Positions 25,466-34,917 of a DNA stretch of 64,000 nt are shown here, one piece after another; position 1 is the first letter of the stretch; each line of letters starts with the position of its first letter. The notes beneath the pieces are model-generated. The model was not told the origin of the DNA and made no database searches. It worked only from the letters and a program-made list of their open reading frames with translations. Where the stretch lies: NCBI GenBank assembly GCA_945867155.1, contig CAMBHL010000001.1, forward strand, positions 62,001 through 126,000, read 5' to 3'. The position numbers were made by a program, and so were the translations under genes. The DNA comes from an uncultured Eubacteriaceae bacterium. Its GTDB lineage: Bacteria > Bacillota > Clostridia > Eubacteriales > Eubacteriaceae.

Positions 25466-26641
25466 TTACTTAACCAGACGCACCCGGGTGACGCCCTGAA
25501 TCTTGCTTAAATCATCGAGAATTTCTGCTTTTATGTCTTCAGAGTCAATGTCAATCATCGTGTAAGCGTACTTGCCTTTATTTTTATTGGTCATATTGGC
25601 AATATTGACATTGTCTTTCGCTAAAACCGTTGTGATGCTGGCGATCATATTGGGAATATTCTGATGCGCAACTGTAATGCGGTGTGCGGTTTCGCATTCG
25701 CCCATACTGCAGTCTGGATAGTTAACGGAATTGATAATATTACCGTTTTCCATATATTCTCTCAATGAATTCACGACCATCATGGCGCAGTTTTCTTCGG
25801 ATTCAGGGGTAGAGGCCCCTAAATGCGGAATGTTAATCGCATTTTTCATTTTCAGGGTCTTCTGGCTTGGGAAATCGGTGACGTAAGCTGCGATGCGGTC
25901 ATTATTTAAAGCATCTGCCAACGCATCTTCATCGACAAGACCGCCTCGTGCTAAATTCAGCAAACGCAGATTCGGTTTTGCCAGCGCCAGTAAATCAGCA
26001 TTGATATAATTTTTTGTTGCTTCCATATAAGGAACATGGATTGAGATGTAGTCACAATTTTGGAATAGAGCTTCAAGACTGGAGGCCCTTTTAACTTTTC
26101 TGCTTAACCCCCAGGCGTGCTTGATTGTAATAAAAGGATCGAAACCATATACCTTCATGCCAAAGTCAACTGCCATATTGGCTACCAACAGGCCAATGGC
26201 GCCTAATCCAATAACGCCCATTTTCTTTTTATAAAGTTCTGGACCTGCAAAGGCTTTTTTATTCTTTTCAACTGCTGATCCTATATCCGTCTTTTCGCCA
26301 TCTAATGTTTTTGTCCATTCAATCCCCTGAACAACTTTTCGTGATGAAATAAGCATGGCTGTTGCAACCAGTTCTTTAACCGCATTGGCATTGGCGCCCG
26401 GTGCATTGCAAACCACAATCCCCTGTTCCGCACAGCGGTCCAGTGGAATGTTGTTGACGCCTGCGCCTGCCCGTCCGATAAAGGATAAGTTGTCATTAAA
26501 TGCCATGTCATGCATTTTGGCACTTCTGACCAAAATCGCATCAGGTGAATCAGAGCCTTCCTGATCGACGATATATTGATCTGTGAGCTGTTTTAATCCT
26601 TTTTTCGAAATGTTGTTCAGTGTTTTGATTTGATAATTCAT
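25466..26641 (-). CDS. serA: D-3-phosphoglycerate dehydrogenase
   Basis: SerA oxidises 3-phosphoglycerate in the first step of serine synthesis. The 391-residue protein has the substrate-domain motif GRAGAGVNNIPLD and the NAD motif MGVIGLGAIGLLVANMA. Catalytic Arg, Glu and His lie in LARGGLVDEDAL and NIPHLGAST. A C-terminal ACT domain (from about residue 320: NIPNMIASITTVLAKDNVNIANM) probably senses serine. It lacks the extra ASB domain of the long form. It follows serC by 131 bases and is nearly contiguous with the DUF1015 gene. Confidence 0.95.
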   Translation of the reverse strand: MNYQIKTLNNISKKGLKQLTDQYIVDQEGSDSPDAILVRSAKMHDMAFNDNLSFIGRAGAGVNNIPLDRCAEQGIVVCNAPGANANAVKELVATAMLISSRKVVQGIEWTKTLDGEKTDIGSAVEKNKKAFAGPELYKKKMGVIGLGAIGLLVANMAVDFGMKVYGFDPFITIKHAWGLSRKVKRASSLEALFQNCDYISIHVPYMEATKNYINADLLALAKPNLRLLNLARGGLVDEDALADALNNDRIAAYVTDFPSQKTLKMKNAINIPHLGASTPESEENCAMMVVNSLREYMENGNIINSVNYPDCSMGECETAHRITVAHQNIPNMIASITTVLAKDNVNIANMTNKNKGKYAYTMIDIDSEDIKAEILDDLSKIQGVTRVRLVK

Positions 26642-26772
26642 GTTTTTTCCTTCTATTCATGCCGCAGCAAATCCGGCCAACTTCGATACTACCCCGATCT
26701 TTACTGCGCGCGTATTTGCGGATCTTATTTGTATCCTAAAGATCCTGAAAGTCATCATCGCATGATGTATGA
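26642..26772 (-). other. serC-serA intercistronic region
   Basis: 131 bases without a coding frame. A short perfect dyad (CATCATGCGATGATG) follows the serC stop, and a GC-rich stretch with GATC repeats comes before serA. It is not a convincing terminator because no T run follows, and no promoter or riboswitch was recognised. Confidence 0.4.
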
Positions 26773-27867
26773 TTAACGGTTCGCTAATTCAAATTTTTTC
26801 ATAAAGTCGATTAATGCGTCGACCCCTTCCATCGGCATAGCATTATAGATAGAAGCGCGCATCCCGCCGACTGTGCGGTGGCCCTTCAAATTAACCAGGC
26901 CTGCTGCTTTTGATTCTGCAACAAATTTTGCGTCTAAATCTTTGTCTCCCGTCACAAAAGGAACATTCATGAGTGAACGGTCTTTGGGATTTAAAACGGT
27001 CGGTGTAAATAATTTAGAGTTATCCAGAAAATCATATAATTTAGAAGCCTTTGCTTTATTGCGTTCAGCCATTGCTGAAATCCCGCCTTGTTTCTTAAGC
27101 CATTTATAGACCAAGCCGCACATATAAATGGCAAAACACGGTGGCGTATTAAAGCAGGAATCTTTGTCGACATGCGTTTTATAATCGAGCATAGTCGGGA
27201 TGCTGGGGTCAGCCTGTCCCACCAAATCCTTACGAATAATGACAACTGTAACACCGGCAGGGCCCATATTTTTCTGCGCCCCGGCAAAAACCAAGCCAAA
27301 TTTTGAAATGTCATAAGGTTCGGACAAAATATTCGATGACATATCCCCGACAAGTGGAATATTATCCGGAGTTTCCGGCAGACGGTCTGGCGCGAAATAG
27401 GTGCCGTAAATCGTATTATTCACACAGATATAAAGATAATCCGCGTCAGGGCGCAGCATCGAAACATCGTAGTCCGGAATGTAGCTGTAAGTCTTGTCTT
27501 CTGATGTTGCAATCACCTTGGCATCGCCAACTTTGACAGCCTGCTCATAAGCTTTTTTAGCCCAGTTCCCAGTTTTGATGTAGTCCGCTTTATGGTTATG
27601 AACCATCAGATTCAGCGGAATCATTGAAAACTGTGTCGAACCGCCGCCCTGAAGAAAAAGAATGTCATAATCATCCGGAATATTCATCAATTCTTTAAAA
27701 TCAGCTTTTGCCTGTTCCAGAATATCCGCAAAATCCTTTGATCTGTGGCTCATTTCCATCACAGACATGCCTGTGTCTCCATAGCAGAGCAGCTCTTTTT
27801 GGGCTGTTTTCAAGACTTCTTCTGGCAAAGCAGATGGACCAGGTGCGAAGTTAAAAACTCTTTCCAA
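26773..27867 (-). CDS. serC: Phosphoserine aminotransferase
   Basis: SerC transfers an amino group from glutamate to 3-phosphohydroxypyruvate, using PLP. The 364-residue protein starts FNFAPGPSALPEEVL, has GGGSTQF for phosphate binding, and the PLP lysine in FAGAQKNMGPAGV. The C-terminal segment is HRTVGGMRASIYNAMP. The start is TTG at 27867, with GGAGG six bases upstream and no ATG nearer than the conserved N terminus allows. It is the first gene of the serine operon, downstream of a good promoter at 27939-27967. Confidence 0.96.
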   Translation of the reverse strand: MERVFNFAPGPSALPEEVLKTAQKELLCYGDTGMSVMEMSHRSKDFADILEQAKADFKELMNIPDDYDILFLQGGGSTQFSMIPLNLMVHNHKADYIKTGNWAKKAYEQAVKVGDAKVIATSEDKTYSYIPDYDVSMLRPDADYLYICVNNTIYGTYFAPDRLPETPDNIPLVGDMSSNILSEPYDISKFGLVFAGAQKNMGPAGVTVVIIRKDLVGQADPSIPTMLDYKTHVDKDSCFNTPPCFAIYMCGLVYKWLKKQGGISAMAERNKAKASKLYDFLDNSKLFTPTVLNPKDRSLMNVPFVTGDKDLDAKFVAESKAAGLVNLKGHRTVGGMRASIYNAMPMEGVDALIDFMKKFELANR

Positions 27868-27906
27868 AACTTTCCTCCTTTTATTAAATAAAAAAACAAA
27901 AAAATA

Positions 27907-27937
27907 AATAAAACCATATTATCAATATAGTTTTATT
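27907..27937 (-). promoter_or_regulatory. Dyad at the serC transcription start
   Basis: Arms of 14 bases around a three-base centre (ATAAAACCATATT-type) with one mismatch overlap the expected start site near 27932. Its position suits a repressor operator. As RNA the mismatch is a G-U pair, but only part of the first arm would be transcribed. Confidence 0.5.
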
Positions 27938-27938
27938 C

Positions 27939-27967
27939 ATTATAGGCTTTATCATCTGACATTTCAA
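27939..27967 (-). promoter_or_regulatory. Promoter of the serC operon
   Basis: TTGAAA (27962-27967) and TATAAT (27939-27944), spacing 17, about 70 bases upstream of the serC start. Confidence 0.75.
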
Positions 27968-28013
27968 TGAGCTTTTTGTTTTAATGTTACAACTTTTTGG
28001 TGTAATTCATTAC

Positions 28014-28045
28014 AATAAAAAAACAACAGGCTTTTGACCTGTTGT
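28014..28045 (-). terminator. Intrinsic terminator after the tRNA pair
   Basis: ACAACAGG and CCTGTTGT arms with a seven-base loop, followed on the minus strand by a run of seven T and an A/T tail. Confidence 0.85.
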
Positions 28046-28064
28046 CTAATCACTTTTCATGCTA

Positions 28065-28141
28065 TGGTGGGCCCTCAGGGACTCGAACCCTGGACCTGCC
28101 GGTTATGAGCCGGATGCTCTGACCAACTGAGCTAAAGGCCC
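28065..28141 (-). tRNA. tRNA-Ile(CAT), lysidine type (or tRNA-Met)
   Basis: A 77-base cloverleaf with encoded CCA. The acceptor GGGCCTT pairs with AGGGCCC, the D arm contains TAGCTCAGTTGG, the anticodon loop is CTCATAA (CAT), and the T loop is GTTCGAGTC. The GGCTCATAACC stem and CTTTAGCTCAG resemble tRNA-Ile2, whose C34 is changed to lysidine by TilS, more than elongator Met. It lies seven bases after tRNA-Pro and shares its promoter. Confidence 0.85.
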
Positions 28142-28148
28142 AAAAAAA

Positions 28149-28225
28149 TGGTCGAGGTGAGAGGATTCGAACCTCCGGCTCCATGGTCCCAAACCATGTG
28201 CGCTACCAAACTGCGCTACACCTCG
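28149..28225 (-). tRNA. tRNA-Pro(TGG)
   Basis: A 77-base cloverleaf with encoded CCA. The acceptor CGAGGTG pairs with CACCTCG, the anticodon loop TTTGGGA contains TGG, and the T loop is TTCGAAT. It is the first gene of a two-tRNA unit. Confidence 0.95.
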
Positions 28226-28237
28226 ACAACGAATAAT

Positions 28238-28266
28238 ATTTTAACATTCTAATTACATTTTGTCAA
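28238..28266 (-). promoter_or_regulatory. Promoter of the tRNA-Pro/tRNA-Ile unit
   Basis: A perfect TTGACA (28261-28266) and TAAAAT (28238-28243), spacing 17, placed 13 bases upstream of tRNA-Pro. Confidence 0.8.
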
Positions 28267-28279
28267 TCATTATTTTATT

Positions 28280-28314
28280 ATAAAATTTGCGCCGCAGCTT
28301 TTAATCCGCGGCGC
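28280..28314 (-). terminator. Intrinsic terminator after yqeY
   Basis: A strong GC stem (GCGCCGC with GCGGCGC, 12-base loop) follows the yqeY stop. The trailing sequence AAATTTTAT is only moderately T-rich. Confidence 0.65.
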
Positions 28315-28320
28315 TTGGAT

Positions 28321-28767
28321 TTAACTTAATTTTTCCCGAACAATTTGATTGACCACTTTGCCGTCGGCCTTTCCTTTAACCTTCGGCATCACTGACTTCA
28401 TGACTTTACCCATATCTTTCATGCTTTCAGCACCGGTTTCCTGAATGGTATCTTCTACAATTGATGCTATTTCTTCAGACGTCAACTGCTTAGGGAGATA
28501 GTCCTTTATTATCGCCATTTCAGCTTTAGTTTGATCAACTAAATCTTCTCGTCCGGCTTTTTCGAATTCCTTTAAAGAATCCTTTCTCTGTTTATATTGT
28601 TTGGAAATGATCGCTTCAATGTCGCTGTCTTCAAGATTTTCAATCTGTTTGTCTTTTTCTTCTTGAAGAATCGCCGCCCGAATCAAGGTGATCGTCGACT
28701 TGCGGACTTTGTCTTTCGCTTTCATTGCCGATTTTAAATCAGCCAACAACTGTTTCTTTAAAGCCAA
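28321..28767 (-). CDS. yqeY: GatB/YqeY domain-containing protein
   Basis: The 148-residue protein matches YqeY: LLADLKSAMKAKDKVRKSTITLIRAAI, a central KDYLPKQLTSEEI helix region, and the Lys-rich C-terminal tail MPKVKGKADGKVVNQIVREKL shared with the tRNA-binding end of GatB. It may assist tRNA-dependent amidation or bind tRNA; a firm role is not known. It follows rpsU by 17 bases, the usual Firmicute arrangement. Confidence 0.93.
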   Translation of the reverse strand: MALKKQLLADLKSAMKAKDKVRKSTITLIRAAILQEEKDKQIENLEDSDIEAIISKQYKQRKDSLKEFEKAGREDLVDQTKAEMAIIKDYLPKQLTSEEIASIVEDTIQETGAESMKDMGKVMKSVMPKVKGKADGKVVNQIVREKLS

Positions 28768-28784
28768 ACCTTATGACACATCCT

Positions 28785-28970
28785 TTATCTATGTTTCTTC
28801 ATTTTTCTTTTTCTGGCAGCTTCAGATTTCTTTTTGCGTTTAACACTTGGCTTTTCGTAGTGTTCTCTTTTACGGATTTCTGACATGACACCTGCCATCG
28901 CGGTCTTTCTTTTAAAACGTCTCAGAGCGCTTTCCAAAGACTCGTTTTCTCGTACACGTACTTCTGACAT
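28785..28970 (-). CDS. rpsU: 30S ribosomal protein S21
   Basis: The protein has 61 residues, the family's normal size, and is very basic. It begins [20 protein letters not shown] and ends in a Lys/Arg-rich tail ([18 protein letters not shown]). S21 sits near the anti-Shine-Dalgarno end of 16S rRNA and helps initiation. A GGAAGGGGGG purine run precedes the ATG. It is transcribed with yqeY from a near-consensus promoter at 29039-29067. Confidence 0.97.
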   Translation of the reverse strand: MSEVRVRENESLESALRRFKRKTAMAGVMSEIRKREHYEKPSVKRKKKSEAARKRKMKKHR

Positions 28971-29038
28971 CGAATATCCCCCCTTCCTGAATGTAAACTA
29001 CTCTATGGAAACCTTTTTGATATAGGTGGACGAAAAAT

Positions 29039-29067
29039 ATTATATTTCAAATTATAAAACTTGTCAA
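29039..29067 (-). promoter_or_regulatory. Near-consensus promoter of rpsU-yqeY
   Basis: TTGACA (29062-29067) and TATAAT (29039-29044), both perfect, spacing 17. A 16-bp dyad ATTGTTT-GT-AAACAAT lies directly upstream at 29069-29084 and may be a regulator site. Confidence 0.88.
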
Positions 29068-29108
29068 TATTGTTTGTAAACAATCGTTAAAAGATTTTCC
29101 GGAGCCCT

Positions 29109-29825
29109 TTATATATTAAAAGTCAGCATGATTTCAGATTTTGTCACACGGCCACGGCGCAAAATACGTTCGGCAATGATCGCATAGTCTCTTGGATTGA
29201 CCTCGGGATCAAAGTGCGTTAAGATCAAATGCCGCACGCCGGCGTTTTCCGCGATTTCTGCCGCCTGTTCTGCTGAGAGATGCTTATTTTCGTCAGGATT
29301 GTTCACATAGGTGCAGTCACACAGCAGCGTGTGTGCATCTTGGGCAAAATCCTTTAATTCTTGGCAAATACCTGTATCCCCGGTATATAAGCAGGAATGA
29401 CCGCGGTCATCAATGGCTTTAATGGCATAAGTTTCAACAGGATGACGCATTTTCTTAAAAGAAAACTTCATGTTTTTAATCGCCACTTCATCTCCATCAT
29501 CAATTGGATGCACATCAAAATTTTTGATGTTGGACAGGATATCATAAATATTTTCCGGTGTTCGCGGCAGATACAATGGCAGCACCTGACCGCGCTTTTC
29601 CAGTAAATACTGCAGTACAAACAAATCGGAAATATGATCCCAATGCAAATGGGTAATAAAAATCGCATCTAATTGTGTGCCGTCATTAATAGACAGCAAA
29701 TTGCTCAATGTGCCTGAACCCAAATCAAAAATAACTTGGACTTTTTCATTTTCAAGCAAATAACCTGAGCATGCGCCGTTTCCCTTTGGATAACCGCCAT
29801 TGTTTCCTAGTATTGTTAATTTCAT
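29109..29825 (-). CDS. MBL-fold metallohydrolase (RNase Z-like)
   Basis: The 238-residue protein has the metallo-beta-lactamase motif THLHWDH near residue 60, a second His region (KKMRHPVETYAIK), the bridging Asp in YTGDTG, and a final LILTHFDPEV. Arrangement and length are like RNase Z/arylsulfatase-type hydrolases (TrnZ-related), but the long exosite arm of true RNase Z is not obvious, so the substrate is open. The ATG at 29825 shares a base with the stop of the Nudix gene and has GAGGAGG upstream; a TTG one codon earlier is also possible. Confidence 0.85.
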   Translation of the reverse strand: MKLTILGNNGGYPKGNGACSGYLLENEKVQVIFDLGSGTLSNLLSINDGTQLDAIFITHLHWDHISDLFVLQYLLEKRGQVLPLYLPRTPENIYDILSNIKNFDVHPIDDGDEVAIKNMKFSFKKMRHPVETYAIKAIDDRGHSCLYTGDTGICQELKDFAQDAHTLLCDCTYVNNPDENKHLSAEQAAEIAENAGVRHLILTHFDPEVNPRDYAIIAERILRRGRVTKSEIMLTFNI

Positions 29826-30493
29826 CAATCTTCCTCCTCATTTGATGCATTCATCATCTTTTTTAACCCTTGTACCCAAGACCATGTGATCTGGGCTGTC
29901 ACACCCCAAATCACGATGGGTTCCTGATCTGGTGATGGGCTGTACTGATAAAAATAAATGGGATGCTTCTTTTCCCGAAATTTATAGTTTTCGCCATGGG
30001 GTATCAATTCATAGGGAAAGCCCGGATCTGGCTGTGTCACCAGTGTCGTCATATACCTCCTCGGTTCGTGCGACAAAAGCCATTTTAACGGTACAGTGAA
30101 AACTTTCTGCACTTCGGCTTTTGAAAAGGTATTCTGATAATGTTTAAGCTGCCCGACAAAGGGCCAAAGCGGTGCGCCTGTTGGGGCGTTTTCCCCATCC
30201 ATTGGGGCAATCACATCAATATTTTTCTCGGAAATCAGCAATTCCTCGCATGTTTCTCTCACTGCCGCTTCTTCGGGCGTCTCGCCTTTTTCGATTCCTC
30301 CACCAGGGAAGCTCACTTCTCCCGGCTGGACAATCGACGAAGAGCGAATCTCATAAACCACTTCAAGCCCCTGATCAGTCTGAATCAGAGGCACAAGAAC
30401 CGCCTTGCTCTTATCTTTAAGACGTGACAAATACCCTGGCGTGCGGTCAGACCAGTTCTGTTTCATACAGCGAATAATATCTTTTTGCTTCAC
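29825..30493 (-). CDS. Nudix hydrolase, CoA pyrophosphatase-like
   Basis: The 222-residue protein has the Nudix box GGGIEKGETPEEAAVRETCEEL (residues about 67-88), preceded by IRSSSIVQPGEVSFPGG. This resembles the extra motif of CoA diphosphatases (NudL/YeaB group), which cut CoA to phosphopantetheine and 3',5'-ADP. The start is GTG with AGGAG six bases upstream. It is co-translated with the MBL hydrolase (TGATG junction). Confidence 0.87.
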   Translation of the reverse strand: MKQKDIIRCMKQNWSDRTPGYLSRLKDKSKAVLVPLIQTDQGLEVVYEIRSSSIVQPGEVSFPGGGIEKGETPEEAAVRETCEELLISEKNIDVIAPMDGENAPTGAPLWPFVGQLKHYQNTFSKAEVQKVFTVPLKWLLSHEPRRYMTTLVTQPDPGFPYELIPHGENYKFREKKHPIYFYQYSPSPDQEPIVIWGVTAQITWSWVQGLKKMMNASNEEED

Positions 30494-30530
30494 AAGCTTC
30501 TCCTGGATCAGTACTCTTTTAATATTATAT

Positions 30531-30573
30531 AAAAAAATCCCCGAATATCAAAGGGGTAATGATATTCGAGGAT
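30531..30573 (-). terminator. Intrinsic terminator after groEL
   Basis: A long stem (TCCTCGAATATCA with TGATATTCGGGGA) with a ten-base loop, followed on the minus strand by seven T. An adjacent A/T stretch with TATAAT may start Nudix-MBL transcription. Confidence 0.85.
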
Positions 30574-30598
30574 AAAAGTCTATCACTTTAAGTGTGCA

Positions 30599-32254
<1,656 letters not shown>

Positions 32255-32257
32255 CTA

Positions 32258-32545
32258 TTATGCTTCAACAATTGCCAAAATATCGCTTTGTTTGACAATC
32301 AGATACTTTTCATCATCCATTTTAATTTCAGAACCGGAATACTTTGAATAGATGACTTCATCGCCGACTTTAACGTCCAATGGCACTTTTTTACCATCGA
32401 TCATTTCGCCGGACCCAACTGCAACAACTTCACCCTGCTGTGGTTTTTCTTTTGCGGAATCAGGAAGGACGATGCCGCCTGTTGTTTTCTTTTCTTCATC
32501 TTTTACTTTTATAACAATTTTGTCACCTAATGGTTTTAATTTCAT
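32258..32545 (-). CDS. groES: Co-chaperonin GroES
   Basis: GroES caps GroEL. The 95-residue protein starts at ATG 32545 ([13 protein letters not shown]), with GGGAGG seven bases upstream; an open frame to 32587 runs into the operator and is not used. The mobile loop ([28 protein letters not shown]) and the C-terminal [22 protein letters not shown] are intact. Confidence 0.97.
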   Translation of the reverse strand: MKLKPLGDKIVIKVKDEEKKTTGGIVLPDSAKEKPQQGEVVAVGSGEMIDGKKVPLDVKVGDEVIYSKYSGSEIKMDDEKYLIVKQSDILAIVEA

Positions 32546-32576
32546 TGCTAAAGCCTCCCAAAGTCTTTGTTTGTTA

Positions 32577-32603
32577 TTAGCACTCATTATCTCTGAGTGC
32601 TAA
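32577..32603 (-). promoter_or_regulatory. CIRCE operator (HrcA site)
   Basis: A perfect TTAGCACTC-N9-GAGTGCTAA dyad between the promoter and groES. HrcA binds this element and represses groESL when cells are not heat-stressed. Confidence 0.97.
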
Positions 32604-32607
32604 TATA

Positions 32608-32636
32608 ATATTAAACGATACTTCTGCTTTTTGCAA
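32608..32636 (-). promoter_or_regulatory. Promoter of groESL
   Basis: TTGCAA (32631-32636) and TAATAT (32608-32613), spacing 17. The start would fall inside CIRCE near 32601. Confidence 0.75.
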
Positions 32637-32682
32637 CACTTTTCGGCGAGTTTTTTTAATTTTATTTTCTTTTAAGCCTAGA

Positions 32683-33699
32683 CTATTTCACTACACCCGG
32701 CAGCTCCAGACCTGGCATCGCATTTAAATGCCAATCGCTGGTTCTTCCTAACTGATAATCGTAATAGGCGCGTGCGCCAATCATCGCAGCATTGTCTGTG
32801 CACAGACTTAGCGGCGGATAATACAGCTGCCATCCGTGCTTTTTGCCAACCTGGCTCATGCGTTTTCGCAGCCCTTTGTTGGCAGACACCCCGCCTGCAA
32901 GCACAATCTTCTTGACATGATTTTCTTCAGCACAGCGAACCGTTTTATCTGTTAGTACATCGAGAACAGCAGCCTGGAACGATGCAGCGATATCTTCCTT
33001 TCGAAAATCAATGCCTTTCATCTTATTGTGATTGATCTCATTAAGAACCGCTGATTTCAGTCCTGAAAAACTAAAGTCATAACTGCCGTCTTCAAGCATT
33101 GCCCTGGGAAATTCTACAGCATGTTCATCGCCAGTCTGAGCGGCCTTGTCAATCGCCGGTCCTCCCGGATACGGATAGCCTAAAACCCGCGCTACTTTGT
33201 CAAAGGCTTCCCCAGCTGCATCATCCCGAGTTCGTCCCAGAATCACATTCAGGCCATAATCTTTCACAATCACCAGATTGGTATGTCCGCCGGAAACGAC
33301 GAGTGCCAGAAAAGGCGGTTCAAGTTCAGGAAAAGCGAGGTAGTTCGCCGCAATATGGCCTTCGATGTGATTGACGCCAATGAGGGGTTTATCCAGGGCA
33401 TATGCAAGTGCTTTTGCCTCTGATACACCGACCAGCAGTGCGCCTACCAGTCCAGGCCCTTTTGTCACGGCAATGGCGTCAATATCCTGAAAGTCCAAAT
33501 GCGCTTCATCCAAAGCATCCTGCACAACAAAGGGCATTTTCATCACGTGGTTGCGCGATGCAATTTCAGGGACAACACCGCCGTATTTGCGGTGAATGGC
33601 GATCTGCGTGTAAACTTGATTGGCTAAAATATGGCGGCCGTCTTCAATAACGGCGACAGCCGTTTCATCACAGGAGGATTCAATCGATAAAATCTTCAT
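32683..33699 (-). CDS. tsaD: tRNA N6-adenosine threonylcarbamoyltransferase TsaD
   Basis: TsaD transfers threonylcarbamoyl to A37 of ANN-decoding tRNAs together with TsaB and TsaE. The 338-residue protein has ILSIESSCDETAVAV, the metal histidines in NHIEGHIAANYL, VSGGHTNLV, and GGPAIDKAA, and the C-terminal LAGGVSANKGLR and CTDNAAMIG. It is the last gene of tsaB-rimI-tsaD; its ATG shares a base with the rimI stop. Confidence 0.96.
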   Translation of the reverse strand: MKILSIESSCDETAVAVIEDGRHILANQVYTQIAIHRKYGGVVPEIASRNHVMKMPFVVQDALDEAHLDFQDIDAIAVTKGPGLVGALLVGVSEAKALAYALDKPLIGVNHIEGHIAANYLAFPELEPPFLALVVSGGHTNLVIVKDYGLNVILGRTRDDAAGEAFDKVARVLGYPYPGGPAIDKAAQTGDEHAVEFPRAMLEDGSYDFSFSGLKSAVLNEINHNKMKGIDFRKEDIAASFQAAVLDVLTDKTVRCAEENHVKKIVLAGGVSANKGLRKRMSQVGKKHGWQLYYPPLSLCTDNAAMIGARAYYDYQLGRTSDWHLNAMPGLELPGVVK

Positions 33700-34193
33700 T
33701 AATTTTGATCTCCAATCTTTTTCGGAAACACCAATTCCATGATATAGGCATCTGCGCCATTTGGATAATAATGTTCCCGAACATCTAATGTATTGAAATT
33801 AAAATTGCGGTACAAATTGAGTGCTGGTTCATTATCTGTACGAACCTCTAAAATCATACTGGCACAATCGTGAACCTGGGCTTGCTTGATCATGGCATCG
33901 AGAAGGAGATGGCCTAAATGCCTGCCCTGAAAATCAGGATCGATTGCAATTTTCATTAATTGTGCTTCTCCAGCCACGTACCATTGGCCTGCAAAGCCAA
34001 TGGGGACAGCTGTTTGGTCATTCTGATTGGTTGCAGTAAATATAAAATAACCTGCTATTGGATTCGACAATTCTTGTTCAAAAGAAGATCTGGACCATGG
34101 AAAAAGACCCGCTCTTCGGTCTATTGCCATCACTGCGTCAATATCTTTTCCCTGCATTTCTCTCAAATCAAATGTCAGCTCTTCGTCAGCCAT
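33699..34193 (-). CDS. rimI: Ribosomal protein S18-alanine N-acetyltransferase RimI-like
   Basis: The 164-residue GNAT protein has the acetyl-CoA loop PDFQGRHLGHLLLDAM (RxxGxG/A type) and the C-terminal ALNLYRNFNFNTLDVREHYYPNGADAYIMEL pattern of RimI. RimI acetylates the N-terminal alanine of S18, though many family members are broader. The ATG at 34193 overlaps the end of tsaB by eight bases. This tsaB-rimI-tsaD order is common in bacteria. Confidence 0.92.
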   Translation of the reverse strand: MADEELTFDLREMQGKDIDAVMAIDRRAGLFPWSRSSFEQELSNPIAGYFIFTATNQNDQTAVPIGFAGQWYVAGEAQLMKIAIDPDFQGRHLGHLLLDAMIKQAQVHDCASMILEVRTDNEPALNLYRNFNFNTLDVREHYYPNGADAYIMELVFPKKIGDQN

Positions 34194-34917
34194 CAATTTT
34201 CCCCTGCTTTTTTTCCATCTGTTCTTCTGCAGAGGATTTTCTCAAATAATTGAGACCTGCCTGGAAATAATTGACTGTTTCCCCTTTTGACAATTTCTGA
34301 TAACCTGCAGCAGCTGCAGAGGATGCCCGATTCATGGCAAAGTATGCGGGCATAAGCTGAATTTTAGGTGATATTTCTGACAACTGCCGGCCATGCTTCT
34401 TCAGACCGTCGCCTAAAAAAAGAACGGGTTCTTCTTTTTCATTTTTTGCCTTAATTTCTTCAATTAATGTATCGATGCCGTATACCCCTTCACTTAAATA
34501 TGAAGTAAGGATTGAATTCGTTGTGTTTCCTTCAAAACGATATAAAGCGGTATACACCTGACCCCTCTGCGCATCGATCACTGGGCAGATATAATGCGGG
34601 TATACACATGCGTTGTAGGCCAGAGATTCAAGGGTTGAGACCGTAACAATTGGTTTTTCAAGGGCTTGTGCAAAGCCTTTGGCAGTCGCCATCCCGATGC
34701 GCAGGCCGGTGAAGGACCCCGGCCCATTAACGACGCCAAAAGCATCCATATCCGAGAGTTTCATCCCAGAATCCTGAAATAAATGATCAATCGCCGGAAG
34801 CATCTTTTCTGAATGTTTTTTCTTATAATTTACGATCGTTTCAGCAATTAATCGGTTTTCGTCCACAACCGCTGCTGTCGCCACGATTGTTGAAGTATCA
34901 ATCATCAGTAATTTCAT
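34186..34917 (-). CDS. tsaB: tRNA threonylcarbamoyladenosine complex dimerization subunit TsaB
   Basis: TsaB is an ASKHA-fold partner of TsaD. The 243-residue protein has LMIDTSTIVATAAVV, the family motif VNGPGSFTGLRIGMATAKG, and PVIDAQRGQVYTALY. Its start lies 20 bases inside the end of the GH3 gene, so translation of the two is coupled, which is unusual for this housekeeping gene. Confidence 0.95.
   Translation of the reverse strand: MKLLMIDTSTIVATAAVVDENRLIAETIVNYKKKHSEKMLPAIDHLFQDSGMKLSDMDAFGVVNGPGSFTGLRIGMATAKGFAQALEKPIVTVSTLESLAYNACVYPHYICPVIDAQRGQVYTALYRFEGNTTNSILTSYLSEGVYGIDTLIEEIKAKNEKEEPVLFLGDGLKKHGRQLSEISPKIQLMPAYFAMNRASSAAAAGYQKLSKGETVNYFQAGLNYLRKSSAEEQMEKKQGKIDG

Noticed and set aside
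26642-26772. Second T-box or riboswitch between serC and serA
   Set aside because: There is no T-box sequence, no T run after the small dyad and no recognised aptamer motif.
32546-32587. Upstream-extended groES start
   Set aside because: The extension reads into the CIRCE element, and the ATG at 32545 has a good ribosome site and the conserved N terminus.
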